DNA of 64,000 nt from contig NW_022985575.1 of NCBI RefSeq assembly GCF_010093815.1, positions 124,001 through 188,000 of the forward strand, read 5' to 3'. This DNA comes from Pseudovirgaria hyperparasitica. Taxonomy: Eukaryota > Ascomycota > Dothideomycetes > Acrospermales > Acrospermaceae. The position numbers and the translations under genes were made by a program. The stretch's first letter is position 1; every line of letters begins with the position of its first letter. Below the pieces are notes generated by a model. The model had not been told where the DNA came from and did not search any database. It saw nothing but the letters and a program-made list of their open reading frames with translations. Shown here in pieces: positions 23,104-33,759 of the stretch.

Positions 23104-25229
23104 TTACAGCTTAGCCTTGGGTGCTTCTAGGCTTGGTAGCAGGATGTCTCTAATGTCACCGGCGGCCTCATTGAGGTAATGGCTCATACGCTCGTTACCC
23201 AGTTTCTTGCTCACAATGTTGAAGTTGAGGCTGTTTTCGTTGATCATGTATGCGATACTGGAATTAGTCAGTATGATATAAGTGGATACAGTCGTGTCAC
23301 TCACCCCCAGCCGTCCGGAATGACTTCACTCCATCCGTAACCATTGAAATATTCAGAGCTCAACTGACTAGTGCTGATGTACCAGCTGCTGGAGTAGGCG
23401 AAGGCGGGATCCTTATAGATCGCGGGAAGCTCCTCGCCTTCTTTCAAACATTTCTTCAATCCAAAAAGATGACGGTCTACGCCTTTACCATCCGAAGCGG
23501 CTGTGATATACTCACCCTGAGCCTTAAGGGCGGCTCGGAAAAGCTTAGCACATTCATCTGGTGAGACTTTAGGATCGGCCATGGCATCACAGAATGCTAC
23601 GCTCTCGTCGGAAACGGACCGCGACGTTTCAGTCCGACCTTGCCGGAAACGGCGTGTGGCAGCAGACTCATATGTAGGCCGGTTCTTGCCGTACATCTTA
23701 TGATATGCAAGTTGGATTACCATCTGAACGTAGCCATCAGGAGAGCATTTGAACTTCTTGATAAGCCCCTTGCCGTAGCCCTGGTACGCCTGTACCTTCA
23801 AATCATGGGCGCCTATTTGACTCTCGAAATGTTTGCGAGCATCCTCGATATCCTCCTGAAGTTTGCTATCAAGCTCGAATCGTATGGGTCGTGGATCGGG
23901 GAGGTTAGAACGCACTGAGGGATTGTCGAAATCCAGCTTGTTGTTGAGAATGAGGAAGTTGACAGTGTCATTTAGACGGTGGGTTGGAGTGCCGTCCATC
24001 TCGCTGTGTTCACCGTTAAAGCCAGAGGTACCGTTGTCATTGACAATGAATTGAAGCGGCTTGTCGAACCACCGATTAGATCCGTCTCCGTGCCAGAACT
24101 GCCGGGCGCGCTCCTCGAGTGTAACGGGCTTGGCGTCATCGAGACACACAAGGAATGCGGAAGATTGGATATCTTCCAGCGCAGCTTTGTTGGACTCGCT
24201 GACACTGATGAGACGTTCGCGAACCTGTGCAGATTTAGTAACCGGAAGGTTCAAGGTTGAGTCAAAATATGCACCTCTGCCCAGATGTCTCTGTTCTGAG
24301 AGGTCAGAATACCAACGGGTGACGCCTTCTCAGCCTTCTCGTAGATTTTTCGGAATTGCTGCTCAAGCTCGGAAGTGTTCAGCTGCTTGCCATCAATCTC
24401 TGTAGGAACCTTGAAGAATTGATTTTTGCGGACGACGATGATATGCTTGTGTTCCTCAAAATCATACTTGACGCTGTGGTCTTCAGGCTTGATAGGCAGG
24501 CGGCACGCATTGAACATCCATTTGTAGCTAGACATGGCGATTGGGAGCTTCTTCATATACTCCGGCTCCAACTCTTTCATATCGACCTGCCGCTTGAACT
24601 CCAAAGCTGCAGTGGTAATGGCAGCGGCACGTTTCGCCGGATCCCTTCGTTTTCTGTCGTCTCTGTGACTATAGAAATAGCTGACGTAGGGAACTACCGG
24701 GTCACGGTAGGACATATAAGCAGTGCTGTTCCACCAGTCGAAAATCCAATTCCTGACATTTGGGTCTTCTCTTCGGGCTTGCAGGCGTGATTGCAGTGTC
24801 TCACCGACGCCTCCAGGGCGGACGAAATCACTTACAGCTTTCTCGGTCTGTTCGTATTCGGACTTGGAGAGGAGAGGGTGTACGGATTTGAGGTATCGCT
24901 TGGAGGTCTCTTCTAGAGTGGGTACCGGAAGGCGAGGCAGAGAGTCCTCAAAGCGCAACATCTTGCCTTTGCTGAGATCCTCGACGTAGCCTGGGAGATT
25001 GGCATTCTCAGCTCTTTGGCTCTTTCGAGCAAACATCAGTCCGTTGCTCACCTTCTGGCAGAGACGAGTTATTCCTCCGCACTGGAGCCATGACGAGGGG
25101 CTATGACAGTAGTTAGTTATTGATTAGTATGTGCAAAGGATGATCGGGTACCTTGAATGCAGGAGCAGTGAGAGGTCGGTGGCGGAGGGCAAACGCAGAA
25201 GCTCGCGTTCTCGCGACTGTCTTGAACAT
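23104..25229 (-). CDS. CAT2: Carnitine O-acetyltransferase, mitochondrial and peroxisomal
   Basis: Five exons: 25152-25229, 25052-25100, 24275-24990, 23305-24224 and 23104-23257, giving 638 residues, all phases closing. It moves acetyl groups between CoA and carnitine so that acetyl units can leave peroxisomes or enter mitochondria. Family marks: PRLPVPTLEET near the start, the catalytic His354 in GEHSEMDGTPTHRLND, and STSQLSSEYFNGYGWSEV near the C-terminus. Exon 1 encodes a mitochondrial presequence (MFKTVARTRASAFALRHR: Arg/Ala/Ser-rich, no acidic residue). The protein ends PKAKL, and AKL is a peroxisomal targeting signal type 1. A second in-frame ATG lies four codons into exon 2 (MAPVRR), after the presequence. 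This is the layout of Aspergillus AcuJ and yeast Cat2. It shares an upstream region with malate dehydrogenase. Confidence 0.93.
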
Positions 25230-25358
25230 TGGAGAAGTGTAGGCAGAGAAAGTAGAGAAGAGAAGAATATCTATCTAGCGTATAGTACGCAAGGATACAG
25301 CTAGTCGGACACGGCCACCTGGGCAGTAGTAGGGAGAGAGGTGAATCTGGAAAAGCTA

Positions 25359-25364
25359 CCTCGG
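25359..25364 (+). promoter_or_regulatory. CCTCGG, possible FarA/FarB site
   Basis: Exact CCTCGG, 130 bp upstream of the CAT2 start codon. The match is direct; use as a regulator site is inference. Confidence 0.4.
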
Positions 25365-25519
25365 CCGTCGGATTTGGTTGCCTTGCAATTCGGCTGCTGC
25401 CCGGAGGTCCCGCTAGCAGTAGAGACCGAATAGACAGCACAACACGGCGAGTGGATGGGAGAAGACGGGATGTATTGGTGAGTTTGGGGTGAAAGGTGGA
25501 GCCAATGTAGCGTAAGTAG

Positions 25520-25525
25520 CCGAGG
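25520..25525 (-). promoter_or_regulatory. CCTCGG on the minus strand, possible FarA/FarB site
   Basis: CCGAGG on the plus strand, the reverse complement of the core, 291 bp upstream of the CAT2 start. The match is direct; function is inference. Confidence 0.4.
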
Positions 25526-26323
25526 TTGAAGTGTCAGTTGAACGAGGCGCGCGCCGAGATGCATCCGGATAGATCAACCAACAACCCTAAATGAGTCCCG
25601 AGCGTTGCAGTGGATCCAGAGGTTTGATCCATACTGTAGATGAGCGTCACGCCGTCGGCGTCCTCTGAAATGACGGAGCTATTTACAGTATCCATCAAGA
25701 TATGGAGTGCCTGTTAGATTGAGGGAGTCTTCTTATTAACTTGCTACCTGATAAGCCAGGCAGTCGGCCAGTTCTCCGAAATGGAAGAGTATCAGCACCA
25801 GTGGTCAGCTTCAGCACCAAACTGTATAGATTTATCTGCCAAGTCAAGGTCTCATGCACTGTCGTCAGCGAGCAGAGGCAATGCTGAAGCCATACACACA
25901 AGATGCGTATGGTGATTGATCCTGGGGGCAAATCTATCAGTGTGGCTACTACAAGGCTGGCTGGCTCTCAATGCATAGATGCTCGTTGGCATATATCAAT
26001 CGTGAAGGCGACACCAGAAACACCTGCGTCCAACCTCTTGCATATGTGTACATGTTTGTTGTGCGGATAGTAGAGAAGAATTCACTTGCATTATAGAGGA
26101 TTAGAGGGGTATGCAGGGCTTGGCGGGCGCGGAGTCGGCGCAGGGACCAGTTAGTGGTCCTGGCGCTCTCTGACTTTAGCTCTGGCTCTGAAACTTTTCC
26201 CTCAATACGACACCTGGACGGTATTACACTTCATCTCTTTCCCATCATTCTTCATCCTCTGCTCAGAGAACTTCTGTCATCACCATCAATTCACCCAGTC
26301 TTCTCTTCTACACCCCCACAATC

Positions 26324-27685
26324 ATGTCTTTTGCACGCCAGATGCTCGGGGCCACTCAGAGGAGAGCCTTCTCCGCCTCGGCTCGTCAGGTACGCCCCGT
26401 CTAACTACGCTGCACTACATTTCCCGAAACGCATTCGGCATTCATTATCATCGCTCTATATGCGAATTGAAGCTGATGAGTGTTCTGTAGGCATCCAAGG
26501 TCACAGTACTCGGCGCTGCCGGTGGTATTGGTCAGCCACTGTCGCTGCTACTGAAGCTGAACCCTCGTGTCTCCAAACTCGCCCTCTACGATATCCGTCT
26601 AGCTCCCGGTAGGCCGAAGCTTTCCACTCAGTATACGTCGAGTAATAAAGTACCATCGGACAATGGAGTTCTGACATTATGGTCGTAGGTGTCGCCGCCG
26701 ACATTGGTCACATCAACACCAAGAGCGAGGTATGCGGCCCCACGGTTCCGAGCAATAGCCTTCAGGGCTGACGATATTGCAGGTAAAAGGATACGATGCC
26801 ACTCAGTCTGCCCTGCATGAAGCTTTGGAGGGTGCTGAGATTGTTGTTATCCCAGCTGGTGTTCCACGTAAGCCTGGGATGACGCGTGATGGTAGGTCTG
26901 CTCCGCAATCATCATAGAACACAGCTCATCCTATCTCCAGACCTCTTCAACACCAACGCATCCATTGTCCGCGACCTCGCCAAAGCTACCGCTGATGCTG
27001 CGCCAAACGCCAAGGTTTTGATCATCTCCAACCCGGTACGTAGTCTTCAAATCATCTGGATCGGTCAGGGACCAATTTTAATGAGTGTCACTAGGTCAAC
27101 TCTACCGTTCCCATTACTGCTGAGGTTTTCAAGTCAAAGGGCGTCTATGACCCCAAGAAGCTTTTCGGTGTCACCACTCTCGATGTTGTCCGTGCTTCTC
27201 GCTTCATCTCTGAGCTGAAGGGCACCGATCCCTCAGATGAGAAGATCACCGTCGTCGGTGGTCACTCCGGAGCTACCATCGTTCCCCTTCTATCCCAGTC
27301 TGGTTACTCGCTGGAGGGCGAGAAGCTTGACAGCTATGTCCACCGCGTTCAATTTGGTGGCGACGAGGTTGTCCAGGCCAAGGGTGGCGCTGGTTCTGCT
27401 ACTCTTTCCATGGCTATGGCTGGTGCCCGCTTCACTGAGTCTCTCCTGAAAGCTTCTCAAGGAGAGAAGAACGTCATCGAGCCAACATTCGTTGAGAGCC
27501 ATCTATACAAGGATCAAGGCGTTACTTACTTCGCCTCCAATGTTGAGCTCGGCCCCAACGGTGTTGAGAAGATCCACCCCGTAGGTAAGCTCACTGCTCA
27601 CGAACAAGGCCTCCTCGATGCCTGCCTGAAAGACCTCAAGGGCAACATCGAGAAGGGTGTTAAGTTCGTCAAGGAGAACCCATAA
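26324..27685 (+). CDS. MDH1: Malate dehydrogenase, mitochondrial
   Basis: Six exons: 26324-26389, 26491-26608, 26689-26729, 26783-26891, 26941-27035 and 27095-27685, encoding 339 residues with every phase closing. It interconverts malate and oxaloacetate with NAD in the TCA cycle. Residues 1-22 ([20 protein letters not shown]) form a mitochondrial presequence. The NAD-binding loop GAAGGIGQ is at residues 29-36, then [18 protein letters not shown] with the substrate-binding arginines, and the catalytic His200 in [12 protein letters not shown]. Length and motifs fit the mitochondrial/glyoxysomal class. There is no PTS1 at the C-terminus (ends KENP). Five introns for about 1 kb of coding sequence is typical of this conserved gene in fungi. 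Confidence 0.96.
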
Positions 27686-28174
27686 ATGAACGATGGAAGG
27701 GTTGTAAATGAGAGGGTCATGTACGAATTCTGGTGTGACTGAAGAAGACAAAGCAGTCAGGATCCCTTGGTTGCGGCGCTTTGTTCGCAGGCGCTTGACG
27801 ATAGAGTGAAACATTTGGGTCTTGGATTTGGCTGTTACTCGTGTAGATTTAATAATCCAAATCTTCTTCGCCCTTAACCTCCGGTCAGAATATCTTTCTT
27901 CGGTACGGTTCTTCCATCTCTATATACTCGTACACATACTTGTCCAAGCGTGGTTGAAAGTGCTTGACTTGAACTCAGCTAAAGGCGTTCATCGAGCTTC
28001 CCCTAGCTTCTGACGAGACCCCTCCCTCTCCGTCCCTGCAATCCGTCGGCCATAAATGATCGCCACAGGTCGCCACCTATCTCGTAAGATCCATGAGCAT
28101 TTAGGATATCTAAACAATTGTATTCACACTACATACATACCAGCATCAGCTTTTGACGCACATATTTGGCCACC
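27686..28174. other. Intergenic region between MDH and aldolase-family gene
   Basis: The 3' UTR of malate dehydrogenase and the promoter of the next plus-strand gene. Pyrimidine-rich DNA occurs just past 28010. Nothing else is recognised. Confidence 0.4.
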
Positions 28175-29032
28175 ATGACCCCCTCTGCAACGACCCTCGT
28201 CTCTGAGCCCACCCATAACGCCGCCCTGGGTGCCCTTGGGCGCACTGTCACTGGCAAACCCCTCAAAATCCGCTCCTACCCCAACTTCACCACCCTCCTC
28301 GAAGAACGCATATACCGAAAACAGCATCTCGCGGCCGCGTTTCGCGTCTTTGCAGACCGCGGCTTTGACGAAGGTGTTGCGGGCCACATCTCCGTCCGGG
28401 ACCCCATCTTGACCGACCATTTCTGGCTGAATCCGCTTTCAATGCACTTCAGCCAGATTCGGGTTTCTGATTTGATCTTGGTGAACGAGCAAGGCGAGGT
28501 AGTAGAGGGCGAGGAGCCTATCAATGCCGCGGCGTTTGCGATTCATTCTGAGATTCACAAGGCAAGACCGGAGATCAATGCGGCGTGCCATGCGCATAGT
28601 GTATATGGGAAAGCGTTCAGTGCGTTTGGACGTGAGTTGGACATGATCACCCAGGACGCGCTGCGGTTCTATAAATCACACAGCGTATATGACTCCTTTG
28701 GCGGCGTTGTATTGGACAGGGAGGAAGGCAGGCGCATTGCGGTATGCTTGGGAAAGGGGAAGGCCTGTATACTGATGAATCACGGGCTGTTGACCGTGGG
28801 GGAGAGCGTAGACGAGGCAGCGTTTTGGTTCATTAGCTTGGATAAGACATGCCATGCGCAGCTTCTGGTGGACGCGGCTAGGGCTGGGAGTGGAAGAGAG
28901 CCAAAATTGATTGGAGAGGAGGAGGCAAGGTTTAGCTATGAGCAGGTAGGTTTACCGGCGAAGGGGTGGTTAGCATTTCAGGGATATTTTGATGAGCAGG
29001 TTGCGAAGACCGGAGGCAGTCTTTTCATGTAG
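28175..29032 (+). CDS. Class II aldolase/adducin domain protein
   Basis: A single exon of 285 residues. The ATG at 28175 has a near-perfect translation context (GCCACCATGA); the frame is open slightly further upstream but only from a TTG. The class II aldolase/adducin fold is evident: EGVAGHISVRD (about residues 70-80), the metal-binding histidines of AACHAHSVYGKAF and the third His in MNHGLLTVG. Bacterial members are fuculose- or ribulose-phosphate aldolases or epimerases using zinc. Fungal relatives are cytosolic, mostly uncharacterised, and keep the metal ligands as here, so it is likely an enzyme rather than a structural adducin. The substrate is unknown. The GC-rich codon use differs slightly from its neighbours. 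Confidence 0.88.
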   Translation: MTPSATTLVSEPTHNAALGALGRTVTGKPLKIRSYPNFTTLLEERIYRKQHLAAAFRVFADRGFDEGVAGHISVRDPILTDHFWLNPLSMHFSQIRVSDLILVNEQGEVVEGEEPINAAAFAIHSEIHKARPEINAACHAHSVYGKAFSAFGRELDMITQDALRFYKSHSVYDSFGGVVLDREEGRRIAVCLGKGKACILMNHGLLTVGESVDEAAFWFISLDKTCHAQLLVDAARAGSGREPKLIGEEEARFSYEQVGLPAKGWLAFQGYFDEQVAKTGGSLFM

Positions 29033-29901
29033 TCAAGTAGAAAATTACATGAATTGTAGGCATACATGTTTCCCCAGCGTCTGCGAAAACTTCAACACAA
29101 GATAATAGCATTGACACACCTATGTACAATTGATGTGCAAGTATGGAAACCAAGGGGCGGCGTTACCAGAGCAACGAAGCATATAATAATAATAAGTACC
29201 TATTGGGGACTAACCACAGTGCCTACGAGTACATATGCAGTATGAAGTCGGCATACGTGCAAGCTATCAAGAGAATTCTGGCTTTCTCGTAGAGACGTGA
29301 TACCATGTGAGCGTAATATTTAAAGCTGATGACCGTAATTCATCGAGTAGTTGCATTTCCGGCAAGGCTATAAGCGGGCCATGTCAGGCAGGGTGTGATT
29401 GTGGCAACGCGTCATGCCATCGATGTCCAACGGCAGAAAGACGTAACACCTCATGAGCAAATGGTCAGGTCGATTTCAAACACACCGAATCGACATCAAG
29501 AGATCAGGCAAGCCTCAAAATGAAACAAAAAAGGCCACAACCGTGAGGATCACGAGACGTAGATCGCGAATACGAGTGTGCAGATTTCCCAGTCAAACAC
29601 GAGGCCAGAGTTATGTTATCGAAAAGGTCAATGCAAAGACGGGTATCCAGATATGAGATGAGAGTCGAAGCATAAGTCCAGGACCAGAGGTGTCACCGTG
29701 ACGAAGAAGGTGTTAGAAAAAGCGTCAGAAGATGCATCACTGCGAACAACGCCGGCCATGCATGCATATTACAGTCGCGTCAGTATCGCCAGATGCAGTT
29801 GATGTCAGAAACGGCGAGAATCTCAACGTGGCGTATCAGATCATGTCGAGGCTTCACCCGTTTATGAGCAGAGCACGAGCAATATCACCAGAAAGTCGAC
29901 T
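29033..29901. other. Intergenic region between convergent genes
   Basis: It holds the two 3' UTRs and nothing that I recognise. The short plus-strand frame at 29453-29656 has no support. Confidence 0.4.
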
Positions 29902-31845
29902 CTAAGCAGGAGCTGATCCCTGGCCTGGTTGGCCTTGACTACCCTGTTGTTGGGCAATGGCTGCATACCACATCGCAACATAATTCTGATAGCCTCCGTA
30001 AGCAGCATAAGGGTCAGCTCCAGCGGCGTCAGCACCAGCGGGTGCTGATCCTGTAGCTGTGTTGGGCATCATGACCTGCGATTGGCCGTACGATGGCTGC
30101 TGTTGTGAGTAACGATCACCGTAGCTGTCATCGTTGTTGTTGCTACGTCCTCCCCGGCCGCCGCGGTTACCGCCGCCACGACCTCCACCATCACGTTCAC
30201 GTTGTTGCTACAGAAATCAGTACAAGTAAACAGCGGAGTGCTCGCAACGCTACTTACCACTGTTTCGACTTTGTCCCAGATAGCTGTCTTCGCCTGTTCG
30301 ATTGCTTGTCGAGTACCAATGAGTCCAATCTCTCGCTCAATATCAGCACCGCTTGGTTGGGTAACATTGATCTTGCATCCAGTCGTGTTCTGCATATCCT
30401 TGATAGTCTCTCCGCCTTTACCAATTATCATACCCACAGCCTCAGAAGGAACGTGGATGGTCTCATTGATCTTGTCAGAAGCTCCCTGGTTGAAACCACC
30501 GAAATCCAAACCGCCACCACCTCGGGCTTGGTTTGTTGTGAATTGCTGCTGCTGCGGCTGCTGCTGCTGGCCGTTTGGATTCCTCGTGTCGCTCTCGACA
30601 ATCTCGAGGATAAGGTGCTTGGCTTTGTCGGCAGCTTGAGGAGTGCCAATAAGATTTACGGGTCGTAGTCCATTGATACTCTTGTTCTCGCCCACAATGT
30701 TTACATGGCAGCCACTGCGCTCCTGAAGATCGCGAATAGTCTCACCACCGCGACCAATGATAAGGCCAACAGTCTTATCTGGTACCATAATCTGTAGAGA
30801 GTTCTCACCTTCTTTCAGTACTGGGGTGACACTGCGTTCATTCTGTTGTTGGCGTCCTCTGTTTGCCATGGCAAGATTTGCTCTGGTGCCAGCATTCATG
30901 TCTTGTGGTGGATTCCCACCATTCTCCTCAATAATTCTATTGATTTCTCGCTTGGCTTCAACTCTAGCGCGTGTATTACCCGTGATACGACAGTGTCGGC
31001 GAGGACCACTGTTCTCAGGACCACTGATAAACTGTATTCGTGTTTTGGTCTCGGTCTCAATTCGCTTCAAGTTTTCGCCTTGTCTACCAATGACAAGGCC
31101 TACCAGCGCAGAGTCGATGACAATGATCTCATTGTCTGGTGAGTTATCGGGTGTCCTGTCGCGTGCGTATTGACGATTAGGTGAGAAAGTATCACGTCCG
31201 CGTGGTCCTGGAGAACGCGATCGATCTCGGCCATATGTACTGCTACCACCGCCGCCGCCGCCGCCGCCGCCGCCGCTGCGTCTATCAGCTCTACGCTCAT
31301 CGCGGTAAGGATTATAGCTATCACGGTAGTTGTCTCGACGAGGTGGTGTCCTCGAGCGTGAGCGCGACCGTCGATACTGTTGTCGGCTTGCTGTTCTGGG
31401 GTCATCTCGGGATGTTACTTTGCGATATTAGCACAGTTCGTTTTTGACCATCGAATGCAGATTTACTTGAGCTTGCGCGGCCACTATCGTATCCCTTCTC
31501 AGCAGCAAAGCCACGAGCTTTAGCAATCGCGTCGGCGATACTAACCGAGCCTGTATTCACAGGTCTGATCGAGCTGAGATCTAAGCTCCCAGAGCCAGAG
31601 GGCTGTGGGAGGTTGAAGCCAGGAAGGCCAGCCGGTGGAGTAGGATTGGTCAGAGCTGGGTATCCAGGTGGCATGCCAGGCACTGGTTGTGGCGGTGGAG
31701 CCGACTGTTGAGGAGTCTGACTCTGACCGGCAGGTCGCTGAGCAGCTGAGGTGGTGGTCCATTAATTTTGTATAGATGAGATGTGTGTTTTGAAAAACTT
31801 ACCAAGAGCTGCAAGAATTGACGAGATATCTGGCTGCGCGGCCAT
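29902..31845 (-). CDS. Three-KH-domain RNA/ssDNA-binding protein (FUBP-like)
   Basis: Four exons: 31803-31845, 31467-31745, 30258-31417 and 29902-30207, giving 595 residues. Introns: 31746-31802, 31418-31466 and 30208-30257. Three KH domains carry the nucleic-acid-binding GxxG loops GRQG (about residue 218), GRGG (329) and GKGG (440), each followed by the expected helix (ENLKRIE, ETIRDLQ, ETIKDMQ). Between them lie Arg/Ser repeats, a deca-glycine run and Gln-rich linkers. The C-terminus is RGG-rich (GGGRGGGNRGGRGGR), then Tyr/Gln-rich with YAAYGGYQNYVAMWYAA, resembling the Tyr motifs of far-upstream-element-binding proteins. A nuclear role in splicing or transcript control is likely. Introns 1 and 3 partly read through in frame, so a genome annotation may mis-call these ends. 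Confidence 0.9.
31245..31274 (+). repeat. (GCC)n trinucleotide run coding a deca-glycine tract
   Basis: Eight GCC preceded by two ACC on the plus strand read as ten glycines in the KH-domain gene. Such runs are prone to length change. Confidence 0.9.
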
Positions 31846-32602
31846 TCTGCAGATACAGAAAGGGACAGCAAAGAGTGAGAGTGGAGATATTGGCAATGGC
31901 CACTCCGGCAGTTTTTTACCGAAAGACTGTAGATGAGGCGCTGGGATGTATTGTCGGGCGCGAAATGCAAAGTGCGAAGTGTGAAGTGTGAAGTGAGTAG
32001 TTTGAGCTAGTAAGTGTAGAAAAGCTGCGGTAAAAGGCCGAGAGCCGCGCCGAGGGAACAGCTTACTAAGCAATAATGGATATCTTACGGTATAATTCGA
32101 CCCTAATCACATATATTCACCTGATGCTCAGAGTTAAGGACGAAGGAATTGCCTCATCCATTCGTTCAACCACTAATATTCCGACCATAGTGAAATCATC
32201 TATATATCTATGCTCTCATTCAGAATCAACGTGCCATTGATATGACGGACATTATATTCAGCCCACTCACTAATAAGGTCTACCAACTATCTATTAGCAA
32301 CTTCTTCGTCTCTTTGGAGCTTATGTTCCCCCCCAAATCCGTATTCTCCAACCTAGTGTAGAATACAATACATCACGTTGAGTTTCGATCAGGGTAAAAT
32401 CTGATGTGATGGCCCATTGGCGCCTTATCCAGTTGCGGCCTAAATCCATCAGATGCGTCCCCGCTCATCAATCCAAACTCGGCATAGAACAGAACACCAA
32501 GGACAATCTAATTAACTCCCCAAGGGCCAAGGTCGAGTTAATTTCCAGCATCGCATCTAGAAATTCAGCTCTTTCCATCAGTTCCGGAGCCAAGAAGTCG
32601 TC
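31846..32602. promoter_or_regulatory. Divergent promoter region of KH gene and SDR gene
   Basis: 757 bp between two start codons pointing apart. A cluster of AAGTGCGAAGTGTGAAGTG-type units (about 31970-31995) lies near the KH gene. No other feature is recognised. Confidence 0.45.
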
Positions 32603-33580
32603 ATGGCTGACGCACGGAAGATCGTCCTGATTACAGGGTATGGAAAATCTCACAATGCTTTACACAGTTCGCATCTGATGATGGAAGACTAAGACATCAC
32701 ACAGGACTAGCAGCGGTGCCGGGGAAGCTTTGGCTAAGGAATTCTTGTCGAAAGGTATCTATCCATTATTAGAACTCGAGTCAAAGTAATGTTACCAACG
32801 TTGACGAATTCATCAGGCTTTCGCGTCCTAGCCACAGCTCGCAATACAGACTCAATCATACACCTCGCTGACCTCGGCATCGAGACCTTTAGCCTCGAAG
32901 TCCACAAGCCAGCATCTATAAAGTCCCTCAAGTTGCAAGTCGACGCTCTCACCAACGGTCGCCTGGACTACCTTGTCAACAATGCTGGCCGCAACTTGAC
33001 TGTACCCGCACTCCACGTCGACTATGATGAAGTGCAGTACACTTTCGAAACGAACGTTTTCGGTGTCATGCGCATGTGTAGCGAATTTGCGCCCCTGTTG
33101 ATCGCTGCTAAGGGCACGATCGTACAAATCGGCAGTTTAGCCGGCGTAATGCCATACGTGTTTGGCAGTGTATATAACTCTTCGAAAGCGGCGTTGCATG
33201 CATATTCTAACACGTTGCGCGTTGAGCTCGCGCCGTTCGGTGTGCACGTACTTACGATTGTGACGGGAGGCATACAGTCAAATATTGCGCGGACGGAACG
33301 TAGCTTACCTTTGGACTCGATTTACCTGCCGATTGATTCAGACTACCAGCGCAGATTAAAGCACAGTCAGGAGGGAGCTAGTATGCCTGCTAAAGATTAT
33401 GCAAAGAGCGTTGTGAATGCTGCGACACGTAAGAGGGTGCCGCGCTTCCTATGGGAGGGGAACAAGTCATGGCTGGTGTGGTTGCTGTCGACTTTCTTTC
33501 CGACTTGGTTCATGGATTGGTACTTCACGCGGACCTTTGGGCTATGGAAGTTGCATGGAATACATACGAAGACAAATTGA
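32603..33580 (+). CDS. Short-chain dehydrogenase/reductase, AYR1-like
   Basis: Three exons: 32603-32637, 32705-32754 and 32817-33580, encoding 282 residues. It is a classical SDR: NADP-binding GTSSGAG at about residues 12-18 (split by intron 1), NNAG at 83-86, catalytic Ser135, and Tyr148-x3-Lys152 (YNSSK). The C-terminal third (LVWLLSTFFPTWFMDWYF) is hydrophobic and aromatic, as in yeast 1-acyl-dihydroxyacetone-phosphate reductase Ayr1, which sits on lipid droplets and the ER and makes lysophosphatidate. The Ayr1-like role is inferred from this overall shape; many fungal SDRs of the same group act on other lipids or polyketides. It runs convergent with the GH12 gene, 179 bp apart. Confidence 0.85.
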
Positions 33581-33759
33581 GTATAAACAGGCGGACCATG
33601 CAAACTAATGTAGTGTCTAGAAGTGAGTCACCGTATGGCGGCAATCATAATTCTCTTCTAGAGTAACAGGGTTCTTAATCTCGAACAATGATTAGCATCC
33701 ATCCACTGCCCCTTCACGATTGTCAAAGAACGACAAATCTCACCCGGCTCGAGCATCAA

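Larger units (their letters stand above)
25230..26323. promoter_or_regulatory. Divergent promoter region of CAT2 and malate dehydrogenase
   Basis: 1.1 kb between two start codons pointing apart. It holds two copies of the hexamer CCTCGG, one per strand. In Aspergillus nidulans the FarA/FarB regulators of fatty-acid catabolism recognise a CCTCGG core in promoters of peroxisomal and acetyl-unit transport genes. No other gene is seen here; the frames on the minus strand at 25117-25564 are open but without domains and overlap the CAT2 leader. Confidence 0.55.
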
